This document shows, in pieces, positions 7,586 through 15,701 of a DNA stretch of 64,000 nucleotides. The notes below the pieces were generated by a model. It had not been told where the DNA came from and ran no database searches. It worked only from the letters and a program-made list of their open reading frames with translations. Origin of the DNA: Mycolicibacterium phocaicum (lineage in GTDB: Bacteria; Actinomycetota; Actinomycetes; Mycobacteriales; Mycobacteriaceae); NCBI RefSeq assembly GCF_010731115.1, contig NZ_AP022616.1, positions 3,906,001-3,970,000 on the forward strand. The letters are read 5' to 3'. The position numbers and the translations under genes are program-made. The number at the start of each line of letters is the position of its first letter. Position 1 is the first letter of the stretch.

Positions 7586-9394
7586 ATGATTCCGTCCCAG
7601 TGGCACGAGTACCCCTCCCTCCTTCTGCAGCTGAACGCGCTGGCGAAGACGCGCGACGAACTGCGCGAGCACAACCTCTACGAGGCTTACGGCATGCGGC
7701 CGTCGGACGACCTGGGCCAGCCCACCGATGAGGTGCGCCGCGCCCGCCAGCCTGATGGCACCTGGAACGACCTCGAAGATCCGCACATGGGCGCCAAGGG
7801 CACCGGCTTCGGGCGCAATGTGCCGCTGTCGATGACCGTCACCGACGTCAAGCGACTGCTCAAGCCGGACCCACGGGTGATCAGTCGCAAGCTCATGGCC
7901 CGCGACGACTTCAAGCCCGCCGGCATCATCAACGCACTGGCCGCGGCCTGGCTGCAGTTCGAGAACCACAACTGGTTCTTCCACGGCGACGGTGTGCCCG
8001 ACAAGACCATCGACATCCCGCTGAGTCCCGACGATCAGTTCCCCGAGAACCCGATGAAGATCCGGTGCACCATCCCGCTGCGCGGTGAGATCGCCGACGG
8101 TTGCCCCGCACCGGTTTTCGCCAACGCAGAGACACACTGGTGGGACGGCTCGCAGGTCTACGGCAGTGGCAAGGAGCGCCAGTCGCAGGTCCGCACCTTC
8201 GTCGACGGCAAGGTGAAGGTCGACCCGAACGGCCGCCTGCCGGAGAGCGACATCAAGGGTATCGACCTGACCGGCATGCAGGAGAACTACTGGGTCGGCA
8301 CTGGCCTGCTGCACACCATGTTCGCGCGCGAACACAACGCCGTCTGCGACGCGCTGAAGAAGGCCTACCCGAGCTTCGATGATCAGCGCCTCTTCGAGGT
8401 CGGCGTGCTGGTCGTCTCGGCGCTCATCGCCAAGATTCACACCGTGGAGTGGACGCCCTGCGTGCTGCGGCACCCGGCGCTGCAGATCGGCATGAACGCG
8501 AATTGGTATGGCGCACTGGGGGAGACATTCCAGGAGAAGTTCGGCCGGATCAGCGACAACGAGGCGATTTCGGGCATCATCGGTTCGCCGACCGATCACC
8601 ACGCCGCGCCGTTCTCACTGACCGAGGAGTTCGTCTCGGTCTACCGCATGCACCCGCTGATCCCCGATGACTGGAACTTCTTCTCGCTGGAGTCCGGCGA
8701 GCACCTGATCAAGGCGGACTTTACCCAGTTGCAGGGCGCCCACACGCGCGGCTTCATGGACAAGATCCAGATGGGCGACATGTGGTACTCGTTCGGCCTG
8801 GCCAGTGCCGGCGCCGTGTGCCTGCACAACTACCCGAACGCGCTGCGCAACCTCACCCGTGTCGACGGCCAGGTCACCGACCTCGCAACCCTCGACATCG
8901 TTCGCGACCGCGAGCGAGGTGTGCCGCGCTACAACGACTTCCGTGAAGCCCTGCGGATGCCGCGGCGCAAGACCATCGACGACATCACCCCGAACAAGCA
9001 GTGGGCGCGGGAGATCAATGAGGTCTACAACGGCGACGTGGACGCCGTCGACCTGCAGATCGGCATGCAGGCCGAGCAGCCTCCGAAGGGATTCGGCTTC
9101 TCGGACACCGCTTTCCGCATCTTCATCCTGATGGCGTCCCGCCGGCTCAAGAGCGACCGGTTCTTCACCAACGACTTCAAGCCGGAGGTGTACACCCAGG
9201 TCGGATTCGACTGGGTCAACAACAACACGATGAAGGACGTCATGCTGCGGCACTACCCGGAGTTGGAGCCGGTGATCGGAGACGTCGAGCGGGTGTTCGC
9301 GCCGTGGCCGAAGCTGGGCGCACCGGTGCCGGGGAAGAAGAACCCGGTGGTGCAGCTGGCCGACTCGGTCCGCGCCTACCTGCCCTGGGGCTGA
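7586..9394 (+). CDS. Animal-type haem peroxidase / fatty-acid dioxygenase-like protein
   Basis: A 602-residue member of the peroxidase-cyclooxygenase superfamily. Visible landmarks are the distal-His region WLQFENHNWFFHG (His128), WWDGSQVYG (Asp187), FAREHNAVC (Arg248) and VYRMHPLIPDDW. In the last, Tyr353 lies three residues before the expected proximal haem ligand His356, the same spacing as the catalytic Tyr-proximal His pair in cyclooxygenases, plant alpha-dioxygenases and fungal Ppo enzymes. KIHTVEWTPCVL is also typical of this branch. This points to radical oxygenation of a fatty acid rather than plain peroxide use; that activity is inferred. No signal peptide is seen. The RBS is AAGGAAA. 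The P450 gene starts six bases after its stop. Confidence 0.85.
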   Translation: MIPSQWHEYPSLLLQLNALAKTRDELREHNLYEAYGMRPSDDLGQPTDEVRRARQPDGTWNDLEDPHMGAKGTGFGRNVPLSMTVTDVKRLLKPDPRVISRKLMARDDFKPAGIINALAAAWLQFENHNWFFHGDGVPDKTIDIPLSPDDQFPENPMKIRCTIPLRGEIADGCPAPVFANAETHWWDGSQVYGSGKERQSQVRTFVDGKVKVDPNGRLPESDIKGIDLTGMQENYWVGTGLLHTMFAREHNAVCDALKKAYPSFDDQRLFEVGVLVVSALIAKIHTVEWTPCVLRHPALQIGMNANWYGALGETFQEKFGRISDNEAISGIIGSPTDHHAAPFSLTEEFVSVYRMHPLIPDDWNFFSLESGEHLIKADFTQLQGAHTRGFMDKIQMGDMWYSFGLASAGAVCLHNYPNALRNLTRVDGQVTDLATLDIVRDRERGVPRYNDFREALRMPRRKTIDDITPNKQWAREINEVYNGDVDAVDLQIGMQAEQPPKGFGFSDTAFRIFILMASRRLKSDRFFTNDFKPEVYTQVGFDWVNNNTMKDVMLRHYPELEPVIGDVERVFAPWPKLGAPVPGKKNPVVQLADSVRAYLPWG

Positions 9395-9400
9395 CGAACG

Positions 9401-10711
9401 ATGGCCGAGGATTTCCCGCACGCATCGATCGTCGAAGGCGTTCGGTTCACCGCCCAGATCGGTGTACCGAATGTCCTTCTGGGACTGTTCAACAAGCGAG
9501 AGTTGCCCACCCGCATCGCATCTGGGCTGAGTTCGGACTACCTGGGCTACCAGTTGGTCGAAGGCATGGTGCGCAGCTACGGGCCCAGCCCGTTCTACGT
9601 CCGGGTCGTCGCCGACGAGGCGCTGTTGGTGCACCATCCCGACGATCTGGAGTTCGTGTTGGGCGGGTCACCCGACCCGTTCGCGTCGGATCCGAAACCC
9701 AAACGCGAGGGCATGGCGGCGTTCCAGCCGGACGCGCTGACCATCTCACGCGGGCAGCCCTGGGAGGATCGCCGGCGGTTCGCCGAAGCAGTGCTGGACA
9801 CCGGCCACCCAGTGCACCGGTTGGCACAGGCATTCGTCGAGAAGGTCGCGCAGACGGTGGCGGGCCTCGGTGCGGGGGCCTTGAAATGGTCGGACTGGAA
9901 CGCCGCGTTCCAGCGGTTGACCCGCTGCGTGGTTTTCGGGGACAAGGCTGCGGATGACGCCCGGCTCACCTCACAGCTCAGCGAACTGATGTCGGCGGGC
10001 AACGGAATGCCCGGCGAGCCGGCGCCCGGCTACCCGGATTTCGTCTCCCACATCGAATCCTACCTGAAGGAACCGGAGCCGGGCAGTCTGGCGGCGCTCA
10101 TCGCGGAAACCACCCCGCCGGAGACCGCCAGCCCCGCAAGCCAGGTTATCCACTGGCTGTTCGCGATGGGGGACACGCTGGCGGCCAATGCTTTCCGCAC
10201 GTTGGCGGTGCTGTCCACGCATTCGGAGAACCTGACTGAGGTCCGGGCGGAAATGGCCGCGGCCGACATCAATTCGGGGCAGGGCATCGCGTCGCTGAAG
10301 TATCTCGGCGGGTGCCTGCTCGACACCATGCGGCTGTGGCCGACGACGGGGTTGTTCGGCCGCGTCGCGACCCGGGACATCGAATTTCCCTGTGGTGCGG
10401 TGCTGCCCGAAGGCAAGCAGGTCCTCATCTACAACGTGTTCAACCACCGGAACCGCGACCGGATCCCTTACGCCGACCGGTTCTCGCCGGGTGAGTGGGT
10501 CAGCGGGGACGCTGGTAGCGACTGGTCGTACAACTTCTTCAGCCACGGCCCGCAGGGCTGCCCGGGCGCCGGCCTGTCGGTGTTCCTCGGGCAGGCCTTC
10601 CTGGCGCACGTGTTGAACGGATCCACTCCGGTGCTGCGCGGGGCTACGCTGAACCCGCAGAAGTCACTGCCGCACAGTATCGATCTGTACGGCATCAGCA
10701 TCGAACGCTAG
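9401..10711 (+). CDS. Cytochrome P450, Ppo-partner type
   Basis: A 436-residue soluble P450. The haem-binding loop is FSHGPQGCPGAG with the thiolate ligand Cys387. The I-helix reads AMGDTLAANAFRT: the acid-alcohol pair Asp258-Thr259 is kept, and the first Gly of the AGxDT consensus is Met. The K-helix ExxR motif is DTMR (Asp308 to Arg311), a rare Glu-to-Asp change. PADRF/W-type residues appear as YADRFSPGEW. The start lies six bases past the peroxidase stop with no clear RBS, so translation is probably coupled. Partnership with the dioxygenase is inferred: it could isomerise or hydroxylate the fatty-acid hydroperoxide. The intact Asp-Thr pair leaves ordinary monooxygenation open. Confidence 0.86.
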   Translation: MAEDFPHASIVEGVRFTAQIGVPNVLLGLFNKRELPTRIASGLSSDYLGYQLVEGMVRSYGPSPFYVRVVADEALLVHHPDDLEFVLGGSPDPFASDPKPKREGMAAFQPDALTISRGQPWEDRRRFAEAVLDTGHPVHRLAQAFVEKVAQTVAGLGAGALKWSDWNAAFQRLTRCVVFGDKAADDARLTSQLSELMSAGNGMPGEPAPGYPDFVSHIESYLKEPEPGSLAALIAETTPPETASPASQVIHWLFAMGDTLAANAFRTLAVLSTHSENLTEVRAEMAAADINSGQGIASLKYLGGCLLDTMRLWPTTGLFGRVATRDIEFPCGAVLPEGKQVLIYNVFNHRNRDRIPYADRFSPGEWVSGDAGSDWSYNFFSHGPQGCPGAGLSVFLGQAFLAHVLNGSTPVLRGATLNPQKSLPHSIDLYGISIER

Positions 10712-10758
10712 ATGGACCAGACGGTCGTCAACGCGACCGTGCCTTGGAGGGGACCCTT

Positions 10759-12681
10759 GTGACGACGACCGCCGACCATCTCCGCTACGCCCTCGACGGA
10801 CGTTGGCGCGATGTGAAAGACCGTATTCGGCAAGAGCTTTCCGCTGACCTGTTCAAGCCGCACTACACCCCGGACACCGCGGTGGCCCGGGCCAAGGTCA
10901 CCGAGCAGATGAAGTACATGGCGTCGCGCGGCGCCGCCGAGGACGCCTTCGCGAAGGGCCACGGCGGCAACGGCGATGCGGGCGCCACCATCGCCCGTAT
11001 CGAGATGCTGGCCATGAGTGACCTGTCTTTGATGGTCAAGGCCGGCGTGCAGTGGGGCCTGTTCGGCGGCGCCATCGACAACCTGGGCACGGAACGCCAC
11101 CACGAGGCGTACGTGCGCAAGGCCATCGACCTGGACCTCGTCGGCTGCTTCGGGATGACCGAGACCGGGCACGGCAGTGACGTGCAGTCCCTGGAGACGA
11201 CCGCCACGTACGACCCGGCGACCGGGGAGTTCGTCATCGATTCACCGACGCCCGCATCACGCAAGGACTACATCGGCGGCGCAGCCGAATCAGCCCAGGT
11301 CTCAGCGGTTTTCGCGCAACTGATCACCAAGGGCGAGAACCACGGGGTGCACTGTTTCATCGTGCCGATTCGCGACGAGTACGGCAACGACCTGCCCGGC
11401 GTGCGGACTTCGGACTGTCACTACAAGGGTGGACTGCCGGGCGTCGACAACGGCCGCATCCAGTTCGACCATGTGCGGATCCCGCGGGAGAACTTGCTCA
11501 ACCGCTACGGCGATGTTGCCGAGGACGGGACGTACTCGTCCCCGATCGACAACCCCAACCGCCGGTTCTTCACCATGCTGGGCACACTCATCCGCGGCCG
11601 CGTCACGGTCGGTGGCAGCGCGGCGGCCGCCGCGCGCGTCGCACTGGACATCGCGACCCGGTATGCGTTGCAGCGCAGGCAGTTCGAGGCGCCGAAGACC
11701 GACGAAGAAGTCCTGATCATGGACTACCTGGTGCATCAGCGTCGGTTGCTGCCGTTGATCGCGAAGTCCTATGCGCTGCAGTTCGCGCAGAACGAGTTGG
11801 TGTCCGATCTGCATGATCTGCAGGACGTCGAGGAACCCGACGGTGAGGTGCAGCGGGAACTGGAGGCGCGGGCCGCAGGGCTCAAGGCCGCCGCGACGTG
11901 GCACGCCACCAAGGCCATCCAGGAATGTCGCGAAGCGTGCGGTGGGGCGGGATACCTCGCGGAGAACCGGCTCATCGCGCTCAAGGCCGACACCGATGTG
12001 TTCACGACCTTCGAAGGCGACAACCACGTCTTGACGCAGTTGGTGGCCAAGCACCTGCTCACGGAGTACGCCGACGACATCAAGGGCATGAGCCCGTTCG
12101 AGTGGGTGAAGTTCGCGACGAGCACGGCCCGCGAGCGGGTGCGCCGGAGCACCGGCACCGAGACCATCCTGCAGAACCTGCTCGACACACGTCAGGACAA
12201 CGAGGAGGAGGGCAGCCTCTTCAACCGCGGCACCCAGGCGAAGATGTTCGAGGACCGGGCCGACTACCTGCTGTCGACGGTGGCCCGCCGGCTCCAGGCC
12301 AACTCGAAGGAGATGAGCCCTTTCGAGGCGTTCAACTCGGTGCAGGACCATGTGCTGCATGCGGCGTCGGCGCACATCGACCGCATCGTGTTCGAGTCCT
12401 TCGCCGCCGGCATCGACGCATGCACGGACCCTGAAGCCCGCGAGATCTTCGGCCTCCTGTGCGATCTGTACGCGCTGTCGGTGATCGAAGAGGACAAGGC
12501 GTGGTACATCGAGCACCGTTTCCTGTCCATGGACCGGGCGAAGGCCGTCACCGCCGGTATCAACGATCGCTGCCGGAAGCTCCGGCCGTATGCCGAGGTC
12601 CTGGTGGACGGGTTCGGGATTCCCGAGGAGCTGCGCTACGCCGAGATGCTGCACCCGGAGCGCATCCCGGAAATCCGATGA
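10759..12681 (+). CDS. Acyl-CoA dehydrogenase/oxidase family flavoprotein
   Basis: A 640-residue protein, longer than bacterial acyl-CoA dehydrogenases (about 380) and close to peroxisomal acyl-CoA oxidases. It contains CFGMTETGHGSDVQSLETTA (FAD and substrate loop), GRVTVGGSAAAAARVALDIA, RRQFEAP, ACGGAGYLAENRL and FTTFEGDNHVLTQ, whose Glu is the likely catalytic base. The C-terminal ~200 residues form the extra acyl-CoA oxidase domain. The GTG at 10759 is chosen for GGAGGGG six bases upstream; an in-frame TTG at 10744 lies across that RBS. Lying 47 bp after the P450, it may start beta-oxidation of the oxygenated acyl product or its precursor. Confidence 0.86.
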   Translation: MTTTADHLRYALDGRWRDVKDRIRQELSADLFKPHYTPDTAVARAKVTEQMKYMASRGAAEDAFAKGHGGNGDAGATIARIEMLAMSDLSLMVKAGVQWGLFGGAIDNLGTERHHEAYVRKAIDLDLVGCFGMTETGHGSDVQSLETTATYDPATGEFVIDSPTPASRKDYIGGAAESAQVSAVFAQLITKGENHGVHCFIVPIRDEYGNDLPGVRTSDCHYKGGLPGVDNGRIQFDHVRIPRENLLNRYGDVAEDGTYSSPIDNPNRRFFTMLGTLIRGRVTVGGSAAAAARVALDIATRYALQRRQFEAPKTDEEVLIMDYLVHQRRLLPLIAKSYALQFAQNELVSDLHDLQDVEEPDGEVQRELEARAAGLKAAATWHATKAIQECREACGGAGYLAENRLIALKADTDVFTTFEGDNHVLTQLVAKHLLTEYADDIKGMSPFEWVKFATSTARERVRRSTGTETILQNLLDTRQDNEEEGSLFNRGTQAKMFEDRADYLLSTVARRLQANSKEMSPFEAFNSVQDHVLHAASAHIDRIVFESFAAGIDACTDPEAREIFGLLCDLYALSVIEEDKAWYIEHRFLSMDRAKAVTAGINDRCRKLRPYAEVLVDGFGIPEELRYAEMLHPERIPEIR

Positions 12682-12737
12682 TCCGCAAAAGGTCGTTCTG
12701 AAAAAAGTGTCCCCCTGGCGATGACTTGTCGCTCCTA

Positions 12738-12772
12738 GCTGGTGAAGGGCGCCCACGAGGGCGCCGACCAGC
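12738..12772 (+). other. Stem-loop in the 5' leader of the DUF4189 gene
   Basis: GGCGCCC (12748-12754) pairs perfectly with GGGCGCC (12759-12765) around an ACGA loop. An outer stem, GCTGGT (12738-12743) with ACCAGC (12767-12772), is separated by a GAAG bulge. It ends just before the AAGGAG Shine-Dalgarno sequence and has no T-tract, so it looks like a leader structure rather than a terminator. A regulatory role is inferred. Confidence 0.5.
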
Positions 12773-12785
12773 CAAGGAGAACGCC

Positions 12786-13211
12786 ATGACCGCTGCATCT
12801 GTCCGTCGCCGCTCAGCCGCCGCTGCCGCCCTCGTCGCCGCCGGGGCCATCGCCGGTGCGCTCGGCGCCGCAAGTCCGGCGAATGCGGGCGTCAACAGGT
12901 ACCTCGCCATCGCGTTCTCACCGGCGACGGGCCAGTGGGGCTACACGCAGAGCCTGCTCGACGCGAACCAGGCCAAGTTCGATGCGGTCGGTTACTGCCT
13001 CAACAAGGGCGGTACCGACTGCCGCGTCGTGGTGTGGGGCGACAACGAATGCGCCGCGCTTGCAACGAGTCCCAACCCGTTCAACCACAGCCTCATGTGG
13101 GGCACCGGCGTGGCTCAGACGCAGAAGGAGGCCGAGACGAAAGCCCGGTTGTCGACGTCGTTCAACGCCACTGTCGTCCTGTCGTTCTGCTCGCTGGGGA
13201 CCGAGCACTGA
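12786..13211 (+). CDS. Secreted DUF4189 family protein
   Basis: A 141-residue exported protein. A basic n-region (MTAASVRRRS) is followed by an Ala-rich hydrophobic core and a probable cleavage site ANA|GV near residue 36. The mature part has the DUF4189 pattern: AIAFSPATGQWGY, then a run of cysteines (YCLNKGGTDC, NECAALA) and a last FCSLG, giving two likely disulfides. Function of the family is unknown; it is common in mycobacterial exoproteomes. The start at 12786 has AAGGAGAACGCC upstream. A stem-loop precedes that RBS. Confidence 0.82.
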   Translation: MTAASVRRRSAAAAALVAAGAIAGALGAASPANAGVNRYLAIAFSPATGQWGYTQSLLDANQAKFDAVGYCLNKGGTDCRVVVWGDNECAALATSPNPFNHSLMWGTGVAQTQKEAETKARLSTSFNATVVLSFCSLGTEH

Positions 13212-13291
13212 CCAAGAGCAGGAGCCCACGAAATTGCGCGAGTGGCGGTAGCTTCGTCCACAACGAGTTGCGGACGGCGAAAGGAACCGCC

Positions 13292-13561
13292 ATGGATCTC
13301 ACGAAGAGGGCGGCGCTTTTCGCGGCGGTAGGCGTGGCGGCGGGGATTCTGGCCGCGCCGGCGGCACAGGCCGACATCTGCGACCCATCGGTCACCGTCT
13401 GTCAGGGCAGTGAAATCAGCGGCCCGACGTCGGTGCCTGCGGCGTCGCCGCCGGTCATTGCGAGCGATGACGAGTTCCCGTTCGGCGACGACGAGTGGTA
13501 CCTGTATCCCGGCGCCGGCGTCATCAACCCGGTCCACCCCGGTGGTGGTGGGCATCGCTAG
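13292..13561 (+). CDS. Small secreted acidic protein
   Basis: An 89-residue protein with a clear Sec signal peptide (KRAALFAAVGVAAGILAAPA, cleavage after AQA near residue 27). The mature part is short and acidic, with one cysteine pair (ICDPSVTVC), a Pro/Ser segment and an FPFGDDEWYLYPGAG motif, ending in glycines. It starts after AAGGAACCGCC. No known domain is recognised. It sits between the DUF4189 gene and the XRE regulator, all on the same strand. Confidence 0.7.
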   Translation: MDLTKRAALFAAVGVAAGILAAPAAQADICDPSVTVCQGSEISGPTSVPAASPPVIASDDEFPFGDDEWYLYPGAGVINPVHPGGGGHR

Positions 13562-13568
13562 TCACACC

Positions 13569-14369
13569 ATGGCGGGCAACGCGCTTGGTGAGTACTTGCG
13601 ATTGCGGCGGGAGCGGGTGCGACCCGAGGATGTCGGGTTGGTGCCGGGATCGCGGCGGCGCGTCCCCGGATTGCGCCGCGAAGAGCTGGCGTTGTTGGCG
13701 GGCATCAGCTCTGACTACTACCTGCGGCTAGAACAAGGCCGGGACAAGAACCCGTCGGCGCAAGTTCTGGGCGCTCTGGCCCGGGCACTGCTGCTGGATG
13801 TCAAGGCCACGGAGTACCTGTACCAACTGGCCCTACCCACCGGAATCCGTTGGAAGAGCGCGGAATCGGAGCGGGTCGCGGCCGGTCTGGACCAGCTGAT
13901 CGAGCAGTTCCCGATGCCGGCATTGGTGGTCAGCCGCTACCAGGATGTGTTGGCCGCCAACCCGCCGGCGTGTGCCTTGGCACCGGGATTCCGGCCCGGG
14001 CAGAACATGCTTGCGTGGCGGCTGCTGGACCCAGCTGCCCGAGACTTCTTCGTCGACTGGGATGAGGCGACTGAGGTTGCGGTCGCCGGCCTGCGGGAGG
14101 TCAACGCCGATGCGCCTGACGATCCGTGCCTGCAGCAGCTGGTTGCCGAGTTGTCGTCGGCCAGCGCGCGATTTCGCGAACTGTGGGCGCGAGGCGACGT
14201 CGGGTACAGGATCGGGGTCACGCATGTGCGCCATCCGGATGTCGGCGAGCTCTTCCTGCTGAGAAATCGGCTGAACCTGCCTCACTCCGGCGGTCAGCAT
14301 GTCATAACCTTTCGTGCTGATCCTGGCAGTGACTCCGCGAGAGCTCTTGAGAAACTGCGCGAGCGGTAG
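13569..14369 (+). CDS. XRE family regulator with MmyB-like ligand-binding domain
   Basis: A 266-residue regulator. Residues about 6-75 form an XRE helix-turn-helix (LGEYLRLRRERVRPEDVGL, then RREELALLAGISSDYYLRLE). Residues about 100-260 resemble the MmyB-like ligand-binding domain that follows it in actinobacterial proteins (MPALVVSRYQDVLAANP and the C-terminal FLLRNRLNLP). The ATG at 13569 begins 7 bp after the preceding stop; an upstream in-frame extension would run through the secreted protein gene in another frame. It is convergent with the nitrilase, three bases between stops. Related regulators often control a neighbouring SDR or oxidoreductase; none is adjacent here. Confidence 0.86.
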   Translation: MAGNALGEYLRLRRERVRPEDVGLVPGSRRRVPGLRREELALLAGISSDYYLRLEQGRDKNPSAQVLGALARALLLDVKATEYLYQLALPTGIRWKSAESERVAAGLDQLIEQFPMPALVVSRYQDVLAANPPACALAPGFRPGQNMLAWRLLDPAARDFFVDWDEATEVAVAGLREVNADAPDDPCLQQLVAELSSASARFRELWARGDVGYRIGVTHVRHPDVGELFLLRNRLNLPHSGGQHVITFRADPGSDSARALEKLRER

Positions 14370-14372
14370 GCG

Positions 14373-15338
14373 TTACTCGACGACATGATCGGCAGCGGCC
14401 ACGTCGACAGCAGCGGTCACGTGGACGTGAGGGCGGGGCGTGCGGTCGACATTCAAGCTGAGTAGTTCCGGCCGGCTGTAGTGGCCACTGGCGTCCATCG
14501 AGATCTTGCGACGACTGATCTGCGCGAAATCGAGGTCGGCGATGACGTGACCTTCGCCGGAGCGCAGTGGCTCGCCGATCACCTGGCCTTGCGGGTTGAT
14601 GATTGCTGTGAAGCAGCCGCCAGAAAACAGTTCTACGGGGCTGTCGGTGTCAGTCGCAATCTGTTGTTGCTGTTCGAGATTCAGCCAGGCAGTCGAGACC
14701 ACGACAAATGCGCCCGACTCCAACGCGTGGTTGCGCGCCTGCACCTCCGTCTGCTGAGCGAACATGTCGCCGAAAATCGATCCCGGGTACATCGCTGCAT
14801 GAATCTGCTCGCCGTCCGCGATCATCGCGTAACGGGCCAGTGGGTTGTAATGCTCCCAACATGCCAGTTGGCCGATCCGTCCGACGGCACTGTCCACTGC
14901 ACGCAGTCCACTGCCGTCACCTTGTCCCCAGACGATCCGCTCGTGGTACGTCGGCGTGATCTTGCGGCGCCGCTGGATCAGCGTGCCGTCCGCATCGAAG
15001 AGAAGCTGCGTGTTGTAGATCGAGCCGCCGTCGCGTTCATTCACTCCGATCGAGACCACCATGCCGGCGCGTCGCGCGGCGTCGCCGATGGCATCTGTTG
15101 TCGGCGACGGGACCGTGACGGCTTGATCCAGCAGTCGCATCTGCTCGGGGGCCATGTCGTATGGCCGCTGCAGATATGAAAAGTAGGGGTAGTAGGGCAC
15201 GAGGGTCTCTGGAAAGACGGCGTAGTGCACTCCGAGCGTGGCCAACTCGTCGATCTTGGCGACGACACGTTCGACGGTGCCTTCACGGCTGTAGAGCACC
15301 GGGCTCAGTTGAACTGCTGCGGCTTTGACGATGGTCAT
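14373..15338 (-). CDS. Carbon-nitrogen hydrolase, nitrilase type
   Basis: A 321-residue nitrilase-superfamily protein, the length of true nitrilases. The catalytic triad is visible: Glu44 in VFPETLVPYYP, Lys126 in RRRKITPTYHER and Cys160 in LACWEHYNPLARY. The WEHYNP context is that of nitrilases converting a nitrile to carboxylic acid and ammonia, rather than of amidases. It starts at an ATG at 15338 and its promoter must lie in the structured region beside the IS110 remnant, so transposition may have altered its expression. The substrate is unknown. Confidence 0.86.
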   Translation of the reverse strand: MTIVKAAAVQLSPVLYSREGTVERVVAKIDELATLGVHYAVFPETLVPYYPYFSYLQRPYDMAPEQMRLLDQAVTVPSPTTDAIGDAARRAGMVVSIGVNERDGGSIYNTQLLFDADGTLIQRRRKITPTYHERIVWGQGDGSGLRAVDSAVGRIGQLACWEHYNPLARYAMIADGEQIHAAMYPGSIFGDMFAQQTEVQARNHALESGAFVVVSTAWLNLEQQQQIATDTDSPVELFSGGCFTAIINPQGQVIGEPLRSGEGHVIADLDFAQISRRKISMDASGHYSRPELLSLNVDRTPRPHVHVTAAVDVAAADHVVE

Positions 15339-15373
15339 CGGTGGAGTCCTAATCGTTTAGTAGGGATGGATTA

Positions 15374-15620
15374 CCGGTCCTGATGACCGGGGTTTGTTCC
15401 TGACGGGGTCTGTTGCCAGGTGATGCCTGATGTGTCCCGTCGTTCGACGACTTACGAAAGAACGGCGCGCCTGGCAGCAGACCCTGTTCGGTGGTGGTGG
15501 GATTCCGTTGCCCGAGCCTGCCGCAGGGTTGACTTCCCGATGATGGTTCCCGAGCTTTGAGCTCTTCGATAGAACGAAGTCCTGCGGTGCGCTGGAGTCA
15601 CGGACGGCTAGTGAGATGAC
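15374..15620 (+). ncRNA. Structured non-coding region 5' of IS110 transposase, candidate bridge RNA
   Basis: The 363 bp between the nitrilase and the transposase start hold no gene but several stems: CCGGTC/GACCGG (15374-15390), a 15-bp imperfect stem of 15406-15420 with 15470-15484 (one G-T pair) enclosing a CGTC/GACG hairpin (15438-15449), and GAGC/GCTC near 15553. IS110 elements of the IS110 group are known to encode a structured bridge RNA in the non-coding end 5' of the transposase. The assignment rests on position and folding only; RNA ends are guesses. Confidence 0.35.
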
Positions 15621-15701
15621 GGACCTTTGAGTCCCACGATTAGGGCGCCGCGTGAGTCCACCGGTAACGGCACGACCACAGATCGAAGGAGTGAGACAAC
15701 A

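Noticed and set aside
12738..12772. Guanidine-II (mini-ykkC) riboswitch because of the ACGA loop
   Set aside because: That class needs two ACGR-looped hairpins; only one is present, and the downstream gene is not a guanidine-related gene.
11302..12873. A 523-codon reverse-strand open frame opposite the acyl-CoA oxidase-like gene
   Set aside because: No domain, His/Arg/Val-rich translation, fully overlaps a well-supported gene.
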